This document shows, piece after piece, positions 1 to 18,573 of a stretch of DNA of 64,000 nt (the first letter of the stretch is position 1; each line of letters starts with the position of its first letter). The stretch lies in assembly GCF_963422355.1 (NCBI RefSeq), contig NC_085100.1, forward strand, positions 2,554,068 through 2,618,067. Direction: 5' to 3'. The notes beneath the pieces were generated by a model that was given only the letters and a program-made list of their open reading frames with translations, was not told the DNA's origin and ran no database searches. Source of the DNA: Corticium candelabrum (taxonomy: Eukaryota > Porifera > Homoscleromorpha > Homosclerophorida > Plakinidae). The position numbers and the translations under genes were made by a program.

Positions 1-25
1 CCTTCATAAACATCAATTATTAACT

Positions 26-28
<3 letters not shown>

Positions 29-98
<70 letters not shown>
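29..98. repeat. (CA)n microsatellite
   Basis: Uninterrupted CA dinucleotides. They lie in the intron that follows the last visible exon of the minus-strand membrane protein. Confidence 0.95.
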
Positions 99-130
99 AC
101 TATTACTGTCAATTTAGCTAAAAGCATCAC

Positions 131-878
131 CTGGGAATCTCACTGTTAGTGTTTGCATCACCGATATCTTGCAACGCCTAGATCATCATCACATCACATT
201 CAAATATTGTCGCCACACCCAACGGTCATTAACACTACGTAGTCGATGCAATTCAAGTGATGTCCTACTATTACCTACATACCAGTAACTGTAAAAGTGA
301 CACATGTAATGTGTGTTCCAACCATCATTGTATGTGTCTCGCGAAAAGACTCTAGACGTCACCTTGAGATGACTCATGATGTTTTCAACACGAACACTAC
401 TGGTCAGCGTCTCTTCTTCTGGTTCCGTCGAATTTTTCCTCGGGCGATTGTTCTTCGAGACGACGACAGCAACCGGGATGATGATCGCAATGAGGACGAG
501 AATCGCGACGATGACGATGACAACGAGCACCGTCTTGCTGCACGGACAGCCTCTGCAAACAAGAAAAGGTGTTACAATAGGCGTGAATGGGCGTGGCCTA
601 GTGCTCTGCCAGCGTCTAGGGCGTTGGATCGTCGTACCCTTTCTGTTGCTGCTGCTGCTGCTTTGACGTCAGAGGAACGGTTTCTTCTGCCTGAAAATAC
701 AGAAATTATTTTAAACGACAGATGGAACTTTGTAGTACAGAGTAGAGCATTGGAATTTGATCAAAGTGTGTGGAATTGCAGAGACCACACCCAATTGAAT
801 GTTGCTCTGCAGCTAGATATGCTGGCAATGCGTGTAGTAGTGCAGAGAACGTGAAATGAGGAGTCCTACCTCTGCCAT
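131..878 (-). CDS. N-terminal part of a type II membrane protein resembling M28-family peptidases (runs off left edge)
   Basis: Four coding exons read on the minus strand: 870-878 (MAE), 638-690, 363-552 and 131-177; the gene continues beyond base 1. All junctions are GT-AG and keep frame. The product starts with a short cytoplasmic segment containing six glutamines in a row, then a CPC motif, then one strongly hydrophobic helix (VLVVIVIVAILVLIAIIIPV), a basic stop (SKNNRPRK) and an acidic linker. The last visible residues (IMSHLKALQDI, then GDANTNSEIPR) resemble the helix that precedes the catalytic core in M28 aminopeptidases, where HL..LQ.IA....N.R is common. No catalytic residue lies in the window, so the peptidase call is an inference from about 25 residues. 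The start codon is 128 bp from that of the plus-strand RIIAD1-like gene, suggesting a shared promoter. Confidence 0.5.
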
Positions 879-1006
879 GGCTTGCCTCGAAATGATGAGC
901 GGTGTGTGGTCACGTGAATATATACCCGAATGCACGTGACTCATAGGAACGTGACTATGAAGTGCCCGTACGCGTATCAACGCAACGGGTCGACTGTGTT
1001 GGCCGA
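879..1006. promoter_or_regulatory. Probable bidirectional promoter
   Basis: The 128 bp between the divergent ATGs of the minus-strand membrane peptidase-like gene (ATG at 878) and the plus-strand RIIAD1-like gene (ATG at 1007). It must hold both 5' UTRs and start sites. It contains two copies of CACGTGA (around 911 and 934), an E-box-like palindrome. No TATA box is evident. Confidence 0.4.
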
Positions 1007-2946
1007 ATGGCTGGTGATCCGTTACAGGGCGTTGCCTTTCAGTCTGTGGACGATCACGACGAGAAGGCGTTGACTGAGGAGCAACAGGCACAACTCAACA
1101 AGACGAAGGTTGATGTCATTGTTTGGTCGGCCACGAGAGTATGTTCTAAGGTGTAAAATGACGACGGATTTTGGATAGATTAGGACTGCCATTGCAAATG
1201 AAAGATATCTTAGGGAACATCCAGAAGTGAACATTGTACTGTCGGGCTTTATACGGTGAGAGTGTGTGTAGTGATATGTGTGTGTGTGTGTGTGTGTGTG
1301 TGCGTGGGTGGGTGGGTGGGTGGGTGTGCGTGGGTTGGCGTGTCCTTTCTGTCTATCTTTCTATCTGTTTGTCAAAATTCATTTATTTGAAACATGATTT
1401 CAATTATTGATATTGAATATATTGATATGTGAATCAATACATTACATTCAAAAACGTACAATTCTATGTTTGTTGTCTGTCTGTTTGTCTGTCAATTCAT
1501 CTGTAGAAAATTGTTTATTTATCTAACCATAGTATTAAATAAAGGTGCATTATAAACACAATGTCGACAAAACTTAGTAAACTTCCAGTTACTGATGCTA
1601 TTGTTGTAGCAGAGGCGTAGACATCAAATAGTAATTGGTCCAGCTAGCATGTGCTAAAGTAGGCGTGGCTTGATCAGTTCTGGGTGTAAACCTTTAGTTT
1701 GCTGACAGTTGAGCGGCGTAGACACGATGAAAACCTTACAAACAGTGAAACTTGTACAAAAGCATGTGGTACATATACTTGTTGCATATAAATTCCCTAT
1801 CTAGGTTAATCAGCTATACCCTAACCCGGAAGTTGATGCCATTTGGCATCTGGCAAAAGTGAAAGTTTTAGTATTGGTCCAGTCATGGTTGTATCGGCTG
1901 GAGTGCTGCCTATGCCTGTGTGTAGACAGAATATTTGACAAACAAGCAAAGTTATGTAACTTTCTCGTATTGAGACTGTGTTGCTGTATGAGTTAGGAAT
2001 GAACGTAAGTAATGTAGAGACTTTTATGACAGCCAACAAACTGTTTGTGTAGTTTTGTTTGTCTGTCTATGTGTCTGTCTGTCTGCGTGTCTTTTGTCTG
2101 TCTGTGTATGCGCCTGTCTGTCTGTCTGTCTATGTGTCTGTCTGTCTGTCTATGTCATTTATTGAAACACAAACTCTACGTTACATTTCTAACACTAAAT
2201 ACAAGCAATCTACTGAGTTCAGCTTTAGTTTACTGCAAACTACTTTGATAGTCTCTATTGTGTATGTTCTCATCTACTTCTCCAGGGAAGACACATGTCA
2301 CCTTGTGGAGTATGGCTTTAGCGTTACATCGTTGTAATATTATTGAGAATTTTTTCCTCAAAAAACCTCTAAAGTCAGCTTTGTTTGTATAGCCTTCAAT
2401 GTCTCTTGACCTTCTGGCTAGTTTGTTTAGATAGTTGGTAGCTTCTGATCCCCATGTTCCAAAATGTTCAAATACCAGAGGAGTGAAATTGAGGCTTGAT
2501 GTATTGCCTCAATTTCTGTGTCTGTGTCTGTCTATGTGTCTGTCTGTCTGTGTGTCTGTCTATCTGTGTGTCTTTCTGTCTTTGTTTGTCTATGTATCTG
2601 TCTGTCTGTTTTGTCTGTCTGTCTGTCTGTCTATGTGTCTGTCTGCCTATCTTCCTGTCTATGTGTCTGTCTGTCTGCGTGTCTTTCTGTCTTTGCCTTT
2701 GTAAATTCTATATTGTGTTCTCCAGAGAGGTACTGTTGCAAAGACCAGAAAACATCAGAGAATTTGGTGCAGGTTTGCTTCACGTTTTGCTAGTCACAGA
2801 AAGTGCAGATAGATAGCCCTAATCATAGTCATCCCATCCTAGATTATTTCACACGACTCGACTTAGCCAGAAAAGTCAACAAGGAGAAACAAGAAATACA
2901 GGAGCAATTCAGAACAAAGAAAGACAGCAAGATCGAGCAGATATAA
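1007..2946 (+). CDS. RIIAD1: RIIa-domain-containing protein, RIIAD1-like
   Basis: Four exons: 1007-1108, 1179-1255, 2726-2772 and 2843-2946, giving 109 residues. The known mammalian protein is about 92. After an N-terminal extension comes the family signature: [13 protein letters not shown], then [17 protein letters not shown], then [19 protein letters not shown] and ADYFTRLDL. This lines up with the RIIAD1 pattern (IANEKYLRTHKEV, REIFLKRPDNI, EFAADYFTD). RIIa folds form a dimerisation/docking surface like that of the PKA regulatory subunit, and such proteins are typically tied to cilia or sperm flagella. Exon 4 is short and lysine-rich and ends at TAA 2944-2946. The donors of exons 1 and 3 (gttgat, gtttgc) are weak, but the frame closes exactly and the residues match the family, so the splicing is well supported. 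Intron 2 (1.47 kb) carries LINE debris and tetranucleotide repeats. The gene converges on EFG1, 125 bp away. Confidence 0.82.
1277..1325. repeat. (GT)n followed by (GGGT)n
   Basis: Simple repeat at the start of RIIAD1-like intron 2. A GT run passes into about five GGGT units. Confidence 0.9.
2047..2158. repeat. (CTGT)n tetranucleotide array, 3'-side flank of a LINE fragment
   Basis: Irregular TGTC/TGTG array. It directly abuts the 3' end of the minus-strand LINE remnant at 2159-2505. A second array of the same repeat lies on the other side (2515-2698). Confidence 0.85.
2159..2505 (-). mobile_element. 3' fragment of an RLE-type non-LTR retrotransposon
   Basis: On the minus strand an open frame at 2230-2505 reads [15 protein letters not shown], then [12 protein letters not shown], then [19 protein letters not shown], and stops at 2230-2232. 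It is clearly homologous to the end of the longer fragment at 10219-10824, which has [16 protein letters not shown] and LLWRKCMLAALQRCKASVI. These are the extreme C-terminal residues of restriction-like-endonuclease LINE polyproteins. The fragment is 5'-truncated at about 2505. The 3' UTR (2159-2229) ends in TTTCAATAAATGA as read on the minus strand and runs into GACA repeats. It lies in RIIAD1-like intron 2, with (CTGT)n on both sides. Confidence 0.7.
2515..2698. repeat. (CTGT)n tetranucleotide array, 5'-side flank of the LINE fragment
   Basis: Imperfect TCTG/TGTG/TATG units, same orientation as the array at 2047-2158. Together they look like one microsatellite split by the LINE. It ends 27 bp before RIIAD1-like exon 3. 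Confidence 0.85.
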
Positions 2947-3071
2947 GCATCATCCGTGAAGGAAAATGCAGTGAAGAGGCACCCGACTATAATGTCTGCA
3001 CAATGACAATAGACATCGCCGTTTGAAAATAGACTTTGTGTACAGCCTATACCATTGTTATCAATTAATCA

Positions 3072-3788
3072 TTACAAAAAGAAATCATCTCTACTAGTGT
3101 CAATAAAATAAATATCATCTCCCATCCCATTTCCATCAGTCTTCTCAATGTATTTCGGTTTCGAAACTCTAGTTAACTTTTGCTTCTGTCGAGTCGAAGT
3201 CCGTGCTCCAGCCACCGATTTCCCTCCAATAGAGACGACGTCGAGACTAGCGTCCGGAAGTTTACCAGAAGCCACGAGACTATGGATATCGGCTTGCACG
3301 TCTGCCATCTGCCTCCTGCTACTCTCGTTCAGACATCCACCAACTGGATGCACAGAGACATACTTTTTATCAGCTGGAAAGTGAGTCACGTAATTATACT
3401 CTTTCCTTAACACATCAAGCTGCTCTGACAACGTCGCTCTTTCTGACTCATCTTTGCAGACTGATATTTGCCGATTCACCTTCTTCAGTTTCCTTGTCAA
3501 CTTCCGTCGGTCGAAAAATCTCACCATTTTGTATTTCTTCGCTAGTTTCTTGACTTTCCGGTTGTCTTGCTCGTCCTTCACTTCGGTTTCGAGTAGGGCG
3601 AGCACTCGCTCCTGCGTTTGTCTCACAGTAGCAGGAATGTTGTCTCGCTTCAAAAGGCGCTTTATATCCCTCGCTCGCTGTTTCTGATTTCGCTTATGCC
3701 TATTTCCAGGTCGTTCACCCGATTTCGCGCCCCTAGAGGCCAAACCTGAGCCACTAGACGACAGTTCTCTCTCCTGACTTCGACCCAT
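3072..3788 (-). CDS. EFG1: rRNA-processing protein EFG1 homologue
   Basis: Single-exon gene of 238 residues on the minus strand; ATG at 3786-3788, stop at 3072-3074. The Efg1 family core is visible at about residues 30-130: KRNQKQRARDIKRLL, then IPATVRQTQERVLALL, then KYKMVRFFDRRKLTRKLKK and a Lys/Arg-rich coiled stretch. In yeast the family works in the nucleolus on early 18S pre-rRNA processing as part of the 90S/SSU processome. The length is normal for the family. The C-terminal third is poorly conserved and basic, then ends in an acidic stretch (GDDIYFIDTSRDDFFL). It is the only intronless gene in the window. Its start is 41 bp from the NCLN start on the opposite strand. Confidence 0.85.
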   Translation of the reverse strand: MGRSQERELSSSGSGLASRGAKSGERPGNRHKRNQKQRARDIKRLLKRDNIPATVRQTQERVLALLETEVKDEQDNRKVKKLAKKYKMVRFFDRRKLTRKLKKVNRQISVCKDESERATLSEQLDVLRKEYNYVTHFPADKKYVSVHPVGGCLNESSRRQMADVQADIHSLVASGKLPDASLDVVSIGGKSVAGARTSTRQKQKLTRVSKPKYIEKTDGNGMGDDIYFIDTSRDDFFL

Positions 3789-3829
3789 GCCAGACCAGAT
3801 CGACTACGCATGCGTCGCACGAGTGTTCC
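3789..3829. promoter_or_regulatory. Very short head-to-head spacer between EFG1 and NCLN
   Basis: Only 41 bp separate the two divergent start codons. The 5' UTRs must be tiny or overlap the partner's coding sequence. The spacer holds GCATGCGTCGCACG but no TATA box. A shared bidirectional promoter is the simplest reading. Confidence 0.45.
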
Positions 3830-11832
<8,003 letters not shown>

Positions 11833-12027
11833 TGTACGTAATACATTAGATTATTAGCATTATATTTCCGTATTCAATTAGTGGGACGGTGGTCATTCGG
11901 AAGGTATTGCTGTATTACACACAACATGTTTCGAAGTGTGTCATTTGGTCTGTTTTTAGTATTATATGTACAGTATGTGCAGCAAGATGCACCCGTACTA
12001 TTGCTAATACGTAGAGACCTGCATGCT

Positions 12028-14150
12028 CTATAGCTGTGTGTGGAAATCTCTAGAGTTTCGAACCAGGACAAACCCTAGAGCCTCGACGGCGTGGTAGCCT
12101 GTCTGGCATTCTCTTTCCAAAACGACGTCGTGGTCTTGCCGCACAGCATCGTAGCATATTATCATGACAAGAGGAGTCATATTTGGAATGCGTAGTGTAG
12201 GCTTAGCCGACCAACTCCAGCCGGCAGTGCGTAGCATCTGAGATTTCTTAGTGCAGTTAGCCGTGTCGACGGTGAGAAAGTGGTCTCGAGTGTCGTTGTT
12301 GTAGCACTCGAAAACGGAAAGAGTGTTTTGCTCTATTTTAGCTGTCGCAAGGTAGGCGACAGACCGGTTTTTCACGCTGTACCCACTCTGGTGAGGCACC
12401 ATGGCCGACGTCGCCCACGTGTCGTTATCCTTGTCGTTGTACCAAACAGCTAGAGCTCCCAAGACGGGTAGAGAGAAGAAATCGTCGTTGACGTTACTGG
12501 CGTTCATATTGAGATATACACGTTTGCGTGCAAGGTATCTAGAGACGACAATTTGCCGACATTAGATGATGATACCACCGAAAAAGTAATGACGGAAATA
12601 CCGGTGTGCGAATGTGTCACGTGGCTCGAGGTAGGTATAGTAGAGATAGAAGTGGTTGGTTAGGTCGTTTCCGTCGGAAATCAGAGCCGGATACGCAACT
12701 AAGTCCTAGGAAAACCTAAGGCTGGTTTACTGTACTTACGCAAGCCCAGCGTAACGCAGTCGTAACGTCAGCGTCCTACTGTAAACATGCTAACTTTCGC
12801 CGCGACGCTATACGTTCCGACCAACGTCAAGACGTTGGACTAGTACCGGAAATAGTCAGGCTTCCAACTACCAATCGGCTGTTGCGCTTTCACTTACGTG
12901 ATTCGGTTGTAACGTGGACGACGAAGAATCTTGTGGAAAAGAAGGCATACAGCAACAGCAGAAGTATTTGCTTCACGTGCGCTAAGAACTTTTCGCAGCT
13001 GATAAGACGTTTGCTGGGTTGCGCTCAGACATTTTGCTGTAAACCAGTAAGTTTTAGCGTCTGCTGCGGGTACGTATACGAGGTCGCTGGGCTGACGCTC
13101 GGCTTGTGTAAGTTACTGTAAACCAGCCTTAATTGATTGATTTATCTGTATTGAATACCCCTTTTGCCAGAGTTCTGTTCCATTGACTTTCGTCTGTGTG
13201 AATGAGGGGCATCTTCATTCGTAGCCAACGAAGCCCGTCCGGTGAGAACGACAACGTAGGTGATCCTTCTCCGACGGCCACCAGTGCTCCAAGAGTCGAC
13301 AACCGGTAGACAGCGGTACCGGTCAGATTGCCGGCTCCGATACCACTAGATTGACCACGAATTCCAGGCTCAGAGAATTCGTTATTGTAATACTAAAGCA
13401 GTATACAACGTTATAGACATCATGAAACATTCTTCTCGTGTTGTACAATACGTGCCTTCATCCATGTTCCCGGCTTGCCTCCAGAAGATACCGGAGATCG
13501 CGCTAAGCCGATTCGCCACGTTGCCCTGCATACCCAAAAAATCATCTAGTCAAATGCCTATGGTTAATCGTACTTTTTTACCAGTCACGATAATACAAAT
13601 AGTAAAAATCTTCCACAACTACGGATCCGTGGTCGCCCTGGCCAGTCTGGTGTCCGGTCGTTGTGTTGGGAGCGGAAATTATGACGTTGTGTGGGTGTCC
13701 TGGCTTTGTGAAATGTACGCCGTCCTCGGACTCTGCGTACGCGATGCTTTTATTTGTATAAAAGTTCTTGGCATAATCACATCGCCATTCTTCGTGATAG
13801 AAACCGCGAAAGACGTGACCGTCGTAGTGGACCGAGTTGAGCCACGCCCCACAGTGATCAAGTGAGTCGGTACTTGAGTCTTTGTCCAGTCCGGTGTCTA
13901 GCGCCTGCGCGAGCACTTGATTGACGTCTGTACCATTGACGATGAGGTAAGTGTTGCCGTTAGCCGTGTATCCGTGCACGATACCGTTAGCGGACGCTGT
14001 AGCGAATGGATTGTCGTACTTGCAACATTCTGGTCCTCCTACGTACTCTCCTGCCTCTATCAGGACGTAGTAGCTACTTCCATTGGTTGGGGCATAATCG
14101 AGAAATAAAAGGAGGACTCCAGATAGAGCGACAGCAAGTGATTGTGTCAT
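12028..14150 (-). CDS. Secreted five-bladed beta-propeller glycosidase-like protein with a C-terminal DHFL-type repeat domain
   Basis: Five exons on the minus strand: 13582-14150, 13456-13525, 13159-13392, 12602-12705 and 12028-12538; 495 residues. The ATG at 14150 precedes a signal peptide (MTQSLAVALSGVLLLFLDY). The body has propeller-style phrases of the GH43/GH32 type: RGFYHEEW, KSIAYAESEDGVHF, DHGSVVVED, IGLARS, GKPGTW, YNNEFSEPGIRGQSSG, FSPDGLRW, YPALISDGND and YLYYTYLEP. The C-terminal 120 residues carry CYNNDTRDHFLT...C...GW and a second DHDVV...C...LGFVL, resembling the short repeats of DUF5648-like lectin-type domains. A secreted carbohydrate-binding or -cleaving role is an inference; I could not fix catalytic acids. 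Intron 2 uses a GC donor. Intron 3 holds a MITE. It converges on NCLN, 195 bp away. Confidence 0.72.
12719..13129. mobile_element. MITE with ~30-bp TIRs and TA target duplication
   Basis: The left end AGGCTGGTTTACTGTACTTA and the right end TAAGTTACTGTAAACCAGCCT are inverted copies, flanked by TA (12717-12718 and 13130-13131). It is 411 bp long and wholly inside intron 3 of the glycosidase-like gene. No transposase is present. Confidence 0.75.
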
Positions 14151-14944
<794 letters not shown>

Positions 14945-16564
14945 ATGGTGCTTCGATGGTGTTTACTTTTGCTTTCGTCGTGTCTGATTGGTCACTGTGA
15001 TTGTAAGTACCTATGTTTTTTTAATTTGTTGGACGAAGAATTCTAATGTGTAGTGTTTACCTAGACCGTAGTCTTCTGACTCATGAGGGTTCGCCTATTT
15101 TATATGGAGGCATTCTTTCAGGTCAGTGGAAACCTCTAGCTTTGAATAATTCTGACCTGGAGGCAGCAGTAAAAGTAGGCATTCAAACACTACAAACAAA
15201 GGTGGGTGTGGCTATGCCCATTGTTTCAGTTTGCTGTAGAGAGACGCAAAGGCAGCTCTAATTTTAACATCCCGACTCTCGATGATGGCACAGTAATAAT
15301 CCCGCGTATCGTAAAAGCATCTAAACTGGTACGTGATTTACTGATTAGATTAAATTAATGGATTTTATAATTGAAATTTTTAACTTAATTGATTGTTAGG
15401 TTCTTGAATACACAGAAGATGATCTAAATCCAAGCTTTGTTACTCTCATTCTTAAAGAGCACCCAGATGGTCGCGTTGTCACTCAGAAGCGAGCTGTTAT
15501 AGTGGGAGTGATGTATGATTTCCAGTTGATGTGGCCTAAGGCTGTCATGGTTGGTCTTCATCGATTTCTAGTGACAATCGATAGGAATAGACAGTACTTC
15601 TTGTATGGTCACACTTATTATGACGGAGACATCAGTTCAATGCTCTCTCAATGTATGAAAGATAAAAGTTGCAGTCATCAGTTTAATATTCCAAACAAAT
15701 GGACGAATCCGGCACTTTGGCAGGCTCATAATTTAGAATTTTCCAATGAATATTTGTCTGCATTCGCACATAAACATGAAGATAGCCAGCAAAGAAATGG
15801 CATGTTGGCTGATATTGGCAACAGTAGGTTTAGATATCAAACTTTTGCTTTGTCAAATAATCAACTAAAAATAGCAACATATAATTTATGGAACTTCAAC
15901 GGTTATGATGAAGGTGTCTACAAAAATCGAATGGACCAGTTTGGCAAAGTAGGCTGCATATGATATTACTATTGTGAGCTTTAATGGAATCAGTGAACAA
16001 TATGTAGTTGTGTCAACAAAACGATGCTGACATTTTTGGTTTTCAAGAAGTTCGGTTTGATTTCAACAAACAAAAGTACAAGGGACCAAGTCAGGTTGAA
16101 CATTTATCCGAATTTCTGCCTCAGTATCAAGTAGGATGAGTCTTACTTTTATATATTTGTTGTCAAATAAGTGCTAATCAAAGTTCTTTGCAGTTTATGT
16201 TTCAACCGGCCATGTCATATCCTGAGCAAGCATTTGATCGTGTGGAGGAGGGTGTCTCAATTTTCTCTCGCTACCCAATAGTCAATCACAGCTACATTTT
16301 GTTATCACGGTATATGGATGGCTAATTGCTTGTTGTATCGTTGATGGCGCATTGTGGTTCTTTTCCTAGTGACTTGTCTGATACAGGAGACACTCATCAA
16401 CGAATCTGCTTGCATGTCGAAGTAGAGACACCACAACTGCAGAGGGTACGATGTTCGAGTCTAGTTTGTAGCATAACAGCATATAAGTAGAGAAACAACT
16501 GGTGTAGAAGGTAATACCGTATGTGTACTAAATGACTGATATTAGATGGACGTATAACTGTATC

Positions 16565-16642
<78 letters not shown>

Positions 16643-17942
16643 ACTGTATGTGTGTGTGGTGTGTGTGTATTGACACGGATGCTATCTTAGAGTTATTACA
16701 AGAGTAGAATTCTGTTATTTGCACTGCACTGTTACGAGTGCAATTACTTTTCCGTGTATGATTGCTGAGTTGGAAGTGTGATGTATGTGTTCTTACCAGA
16801 AGACAGAACTACTGTAAGCGTGACTGTTTTTGTAAGTTGTAGTTCAGTGTTCTCCCTGAGATCTTTTGCACATCAATCATGTTGGTGTCGCAGAGAACTA
16901 GGTATTCAGTCTTTCTTCACGAGCAACGCTGTCGAAGATAAGAACACCTGCATTGTTGAAAGGAAATGAGCGGAAACTGATGAAGCTCCTAGCAGATTTT
17001 CCAAGCACAGGATGACTGGAGTTAGATTGCCAGTGGCTAAATGATTTTCGAAATGATTTCCCATGGCTTCTGGTTAGTGAGACGGAAAATGAGACACAGT
17101 CACTGCTACGTTTTCTTTGTCGAAAGACACAATCTGGGCCTATAAGATATGCACTAGGGAAAGCTATTTGGATTGATATCCCATGCAAAGTGCTCACTTG
17201 CCAGAGTCTGCTAGAGCATGAAAGAAGGTCGATTGTGCCTTGAATTGGCTGTCTGCACTGTTGGGCAAGGACGCAGAATTTGTAGAGCTTTGATGAAGCC
17301 TTATCTGTACTGAGGAAATCCTCATTGATCTGTAAAATTAATATATATTACGTAGTTTTAACCAGCATTGGGCGTGGCATAGGGGAAACGCCCACTTTAC
17401 ACAGTATCCTGCTCTGCCTTTTAAGATTTCTGAGGAGAGCACTGTAAAGTTCCTATCTATCTATACACATTGCCATTTGATATTTACATCAGTTGTCATT
17501 ATTTTGTTTACTCTTTTTGGTGTGTATTAACACTCAAATCAAAGTTTTTATTAGTATCGTTGACAATACAGCACTTGTAGATCTTACACTTAATTAATAT
17601 ATTCAGCTCTGTGTTCTGCAGTCCAAATGTACTTATCATTCTAATTTGTTTTAGGTTCACATTTTTAACACTCACTTATCTCTAAGTGAAAAAGCAAGAA
17701 ACCGGTTTGCAGTTATGATAACGTTGCCGCAAGTGCTACTAGTTGTCAGTTGAATGTATTTGTATAGGAATGTGTTAGAGATGTGGAGTTTTATTCAAGC
17801 ACATTCGAAGCCTTGGATTTTAATGGGCGATCTGAATGCCGAACCTCACTCAAAAGCAATGAGGTCAGTGTATATGTATGTATGTATGTATGTATGTATT
17901 TGTTTATAAATATATAAATAAATAAAACACACATGTATGTGC

Positions 17943-18010
<68 letters not shown>

Positions 18011-18573
18011 ACATGCACACACACACACCACGGTCTTTTCTTTATTTGTTGCATTACAGGTTTTTGGCAGGTCTAGAAACTATTGAAGGCATTTCTACCA
18101 AAGGCTTTCAGGATGCTTGGACAGCTCTCTATCCTGAACCAAGGTATTGATAGCCAAATTAAGGTGCATGGTTAGTATTACTTCGATTCTTGGGTTATTG
18201 GTAAGTGATTTGACAGGCCCGGTGCTCCTGGTGCTTATACAATAGATGAAGCTCGTGATCCTGGATTGACATTTAGTACCCTCGAGGAAACGCTAGTCAA
18301 ACGAGTAAATGTTGATATTGATGTATGTAATGAATTGTTGTTCAATGATAGCATTTGTCTTCAGATTGACTATCTGTTTTTGGCATTGGATGGAAGAGCA
18401 GACATAGAAGTTGTTGATCTAATAGATGATGGAATACGATGGTTGCGTTGAAATTTAGTTTAATTAATCGACCGTTGTTCAACTTTGCAAAATTGTTTGA
18501 TTTGTTTGTCAGGGATGGAGTGACATCTGACCACTTGGGAGTTAGTGTTACATTGAATGTTACCAAAAGTTAA
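14945..18573 (+). CDS. Secreted endonuclease/exonuclease/phosphatase (DNase I-like) family protein
   Basis: Thirteen exons: 14945-15002, 15122-15201, 15230-15328, 15400-15948, 16008-16130, 16194-16309, 16370-16445, 17655-17704, 17768-17863, 18060-18143, 18217-18322, 18365-18441 and 18513-18573; 524 residues. It begins with a signal peptide ([18 protein letters not shown]). Residues about 20-240 form an N-terminal domain I do not recognise; its first 80 residues look faintly cystatin-like ([15 protein letters not shown]). The C-terminal half is an EEP domain with the full motif set: [49 protein letters not shown] and TSDHLGV. These supply the Asn, Glu, His, Asp-Asn and Asp-His of the metal-dependent phosphodiesterase site. 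The substrate (nucleic acid, inositol phosphate or sphingomyelin) cannot be told from this. The last exons are duplicated as a pseudogene at 41935-43848. Confidence 0.82.
16446..17654 (+). other. EEP gene intron 7 (1.2 kb)
   Basis: It holds a (GT)n array at 16565-16640 and otherwise unremarkable AT-rich sequence. I see no gene or recognisable element. Confidence 0.6.
17878..18029. repeat. (ATGT)n and (CA)n arrays in EEP intron 9
   Basis: ATGT units (17873-17900), an AT-rich spacer, then CG/CA repeats. The duplicated copy at 42126-43299 has expanded and gained an insertion here. Confidence 0.9.

Noticed and set aside
15046-15121. Upstream extension of EEP exon 2 (frame open from 15046)
   Set aside because: No acceptor joins it in frame to the signal-peptide exon; the acceptor at 15121/15122 does and gives a plausible mature start.
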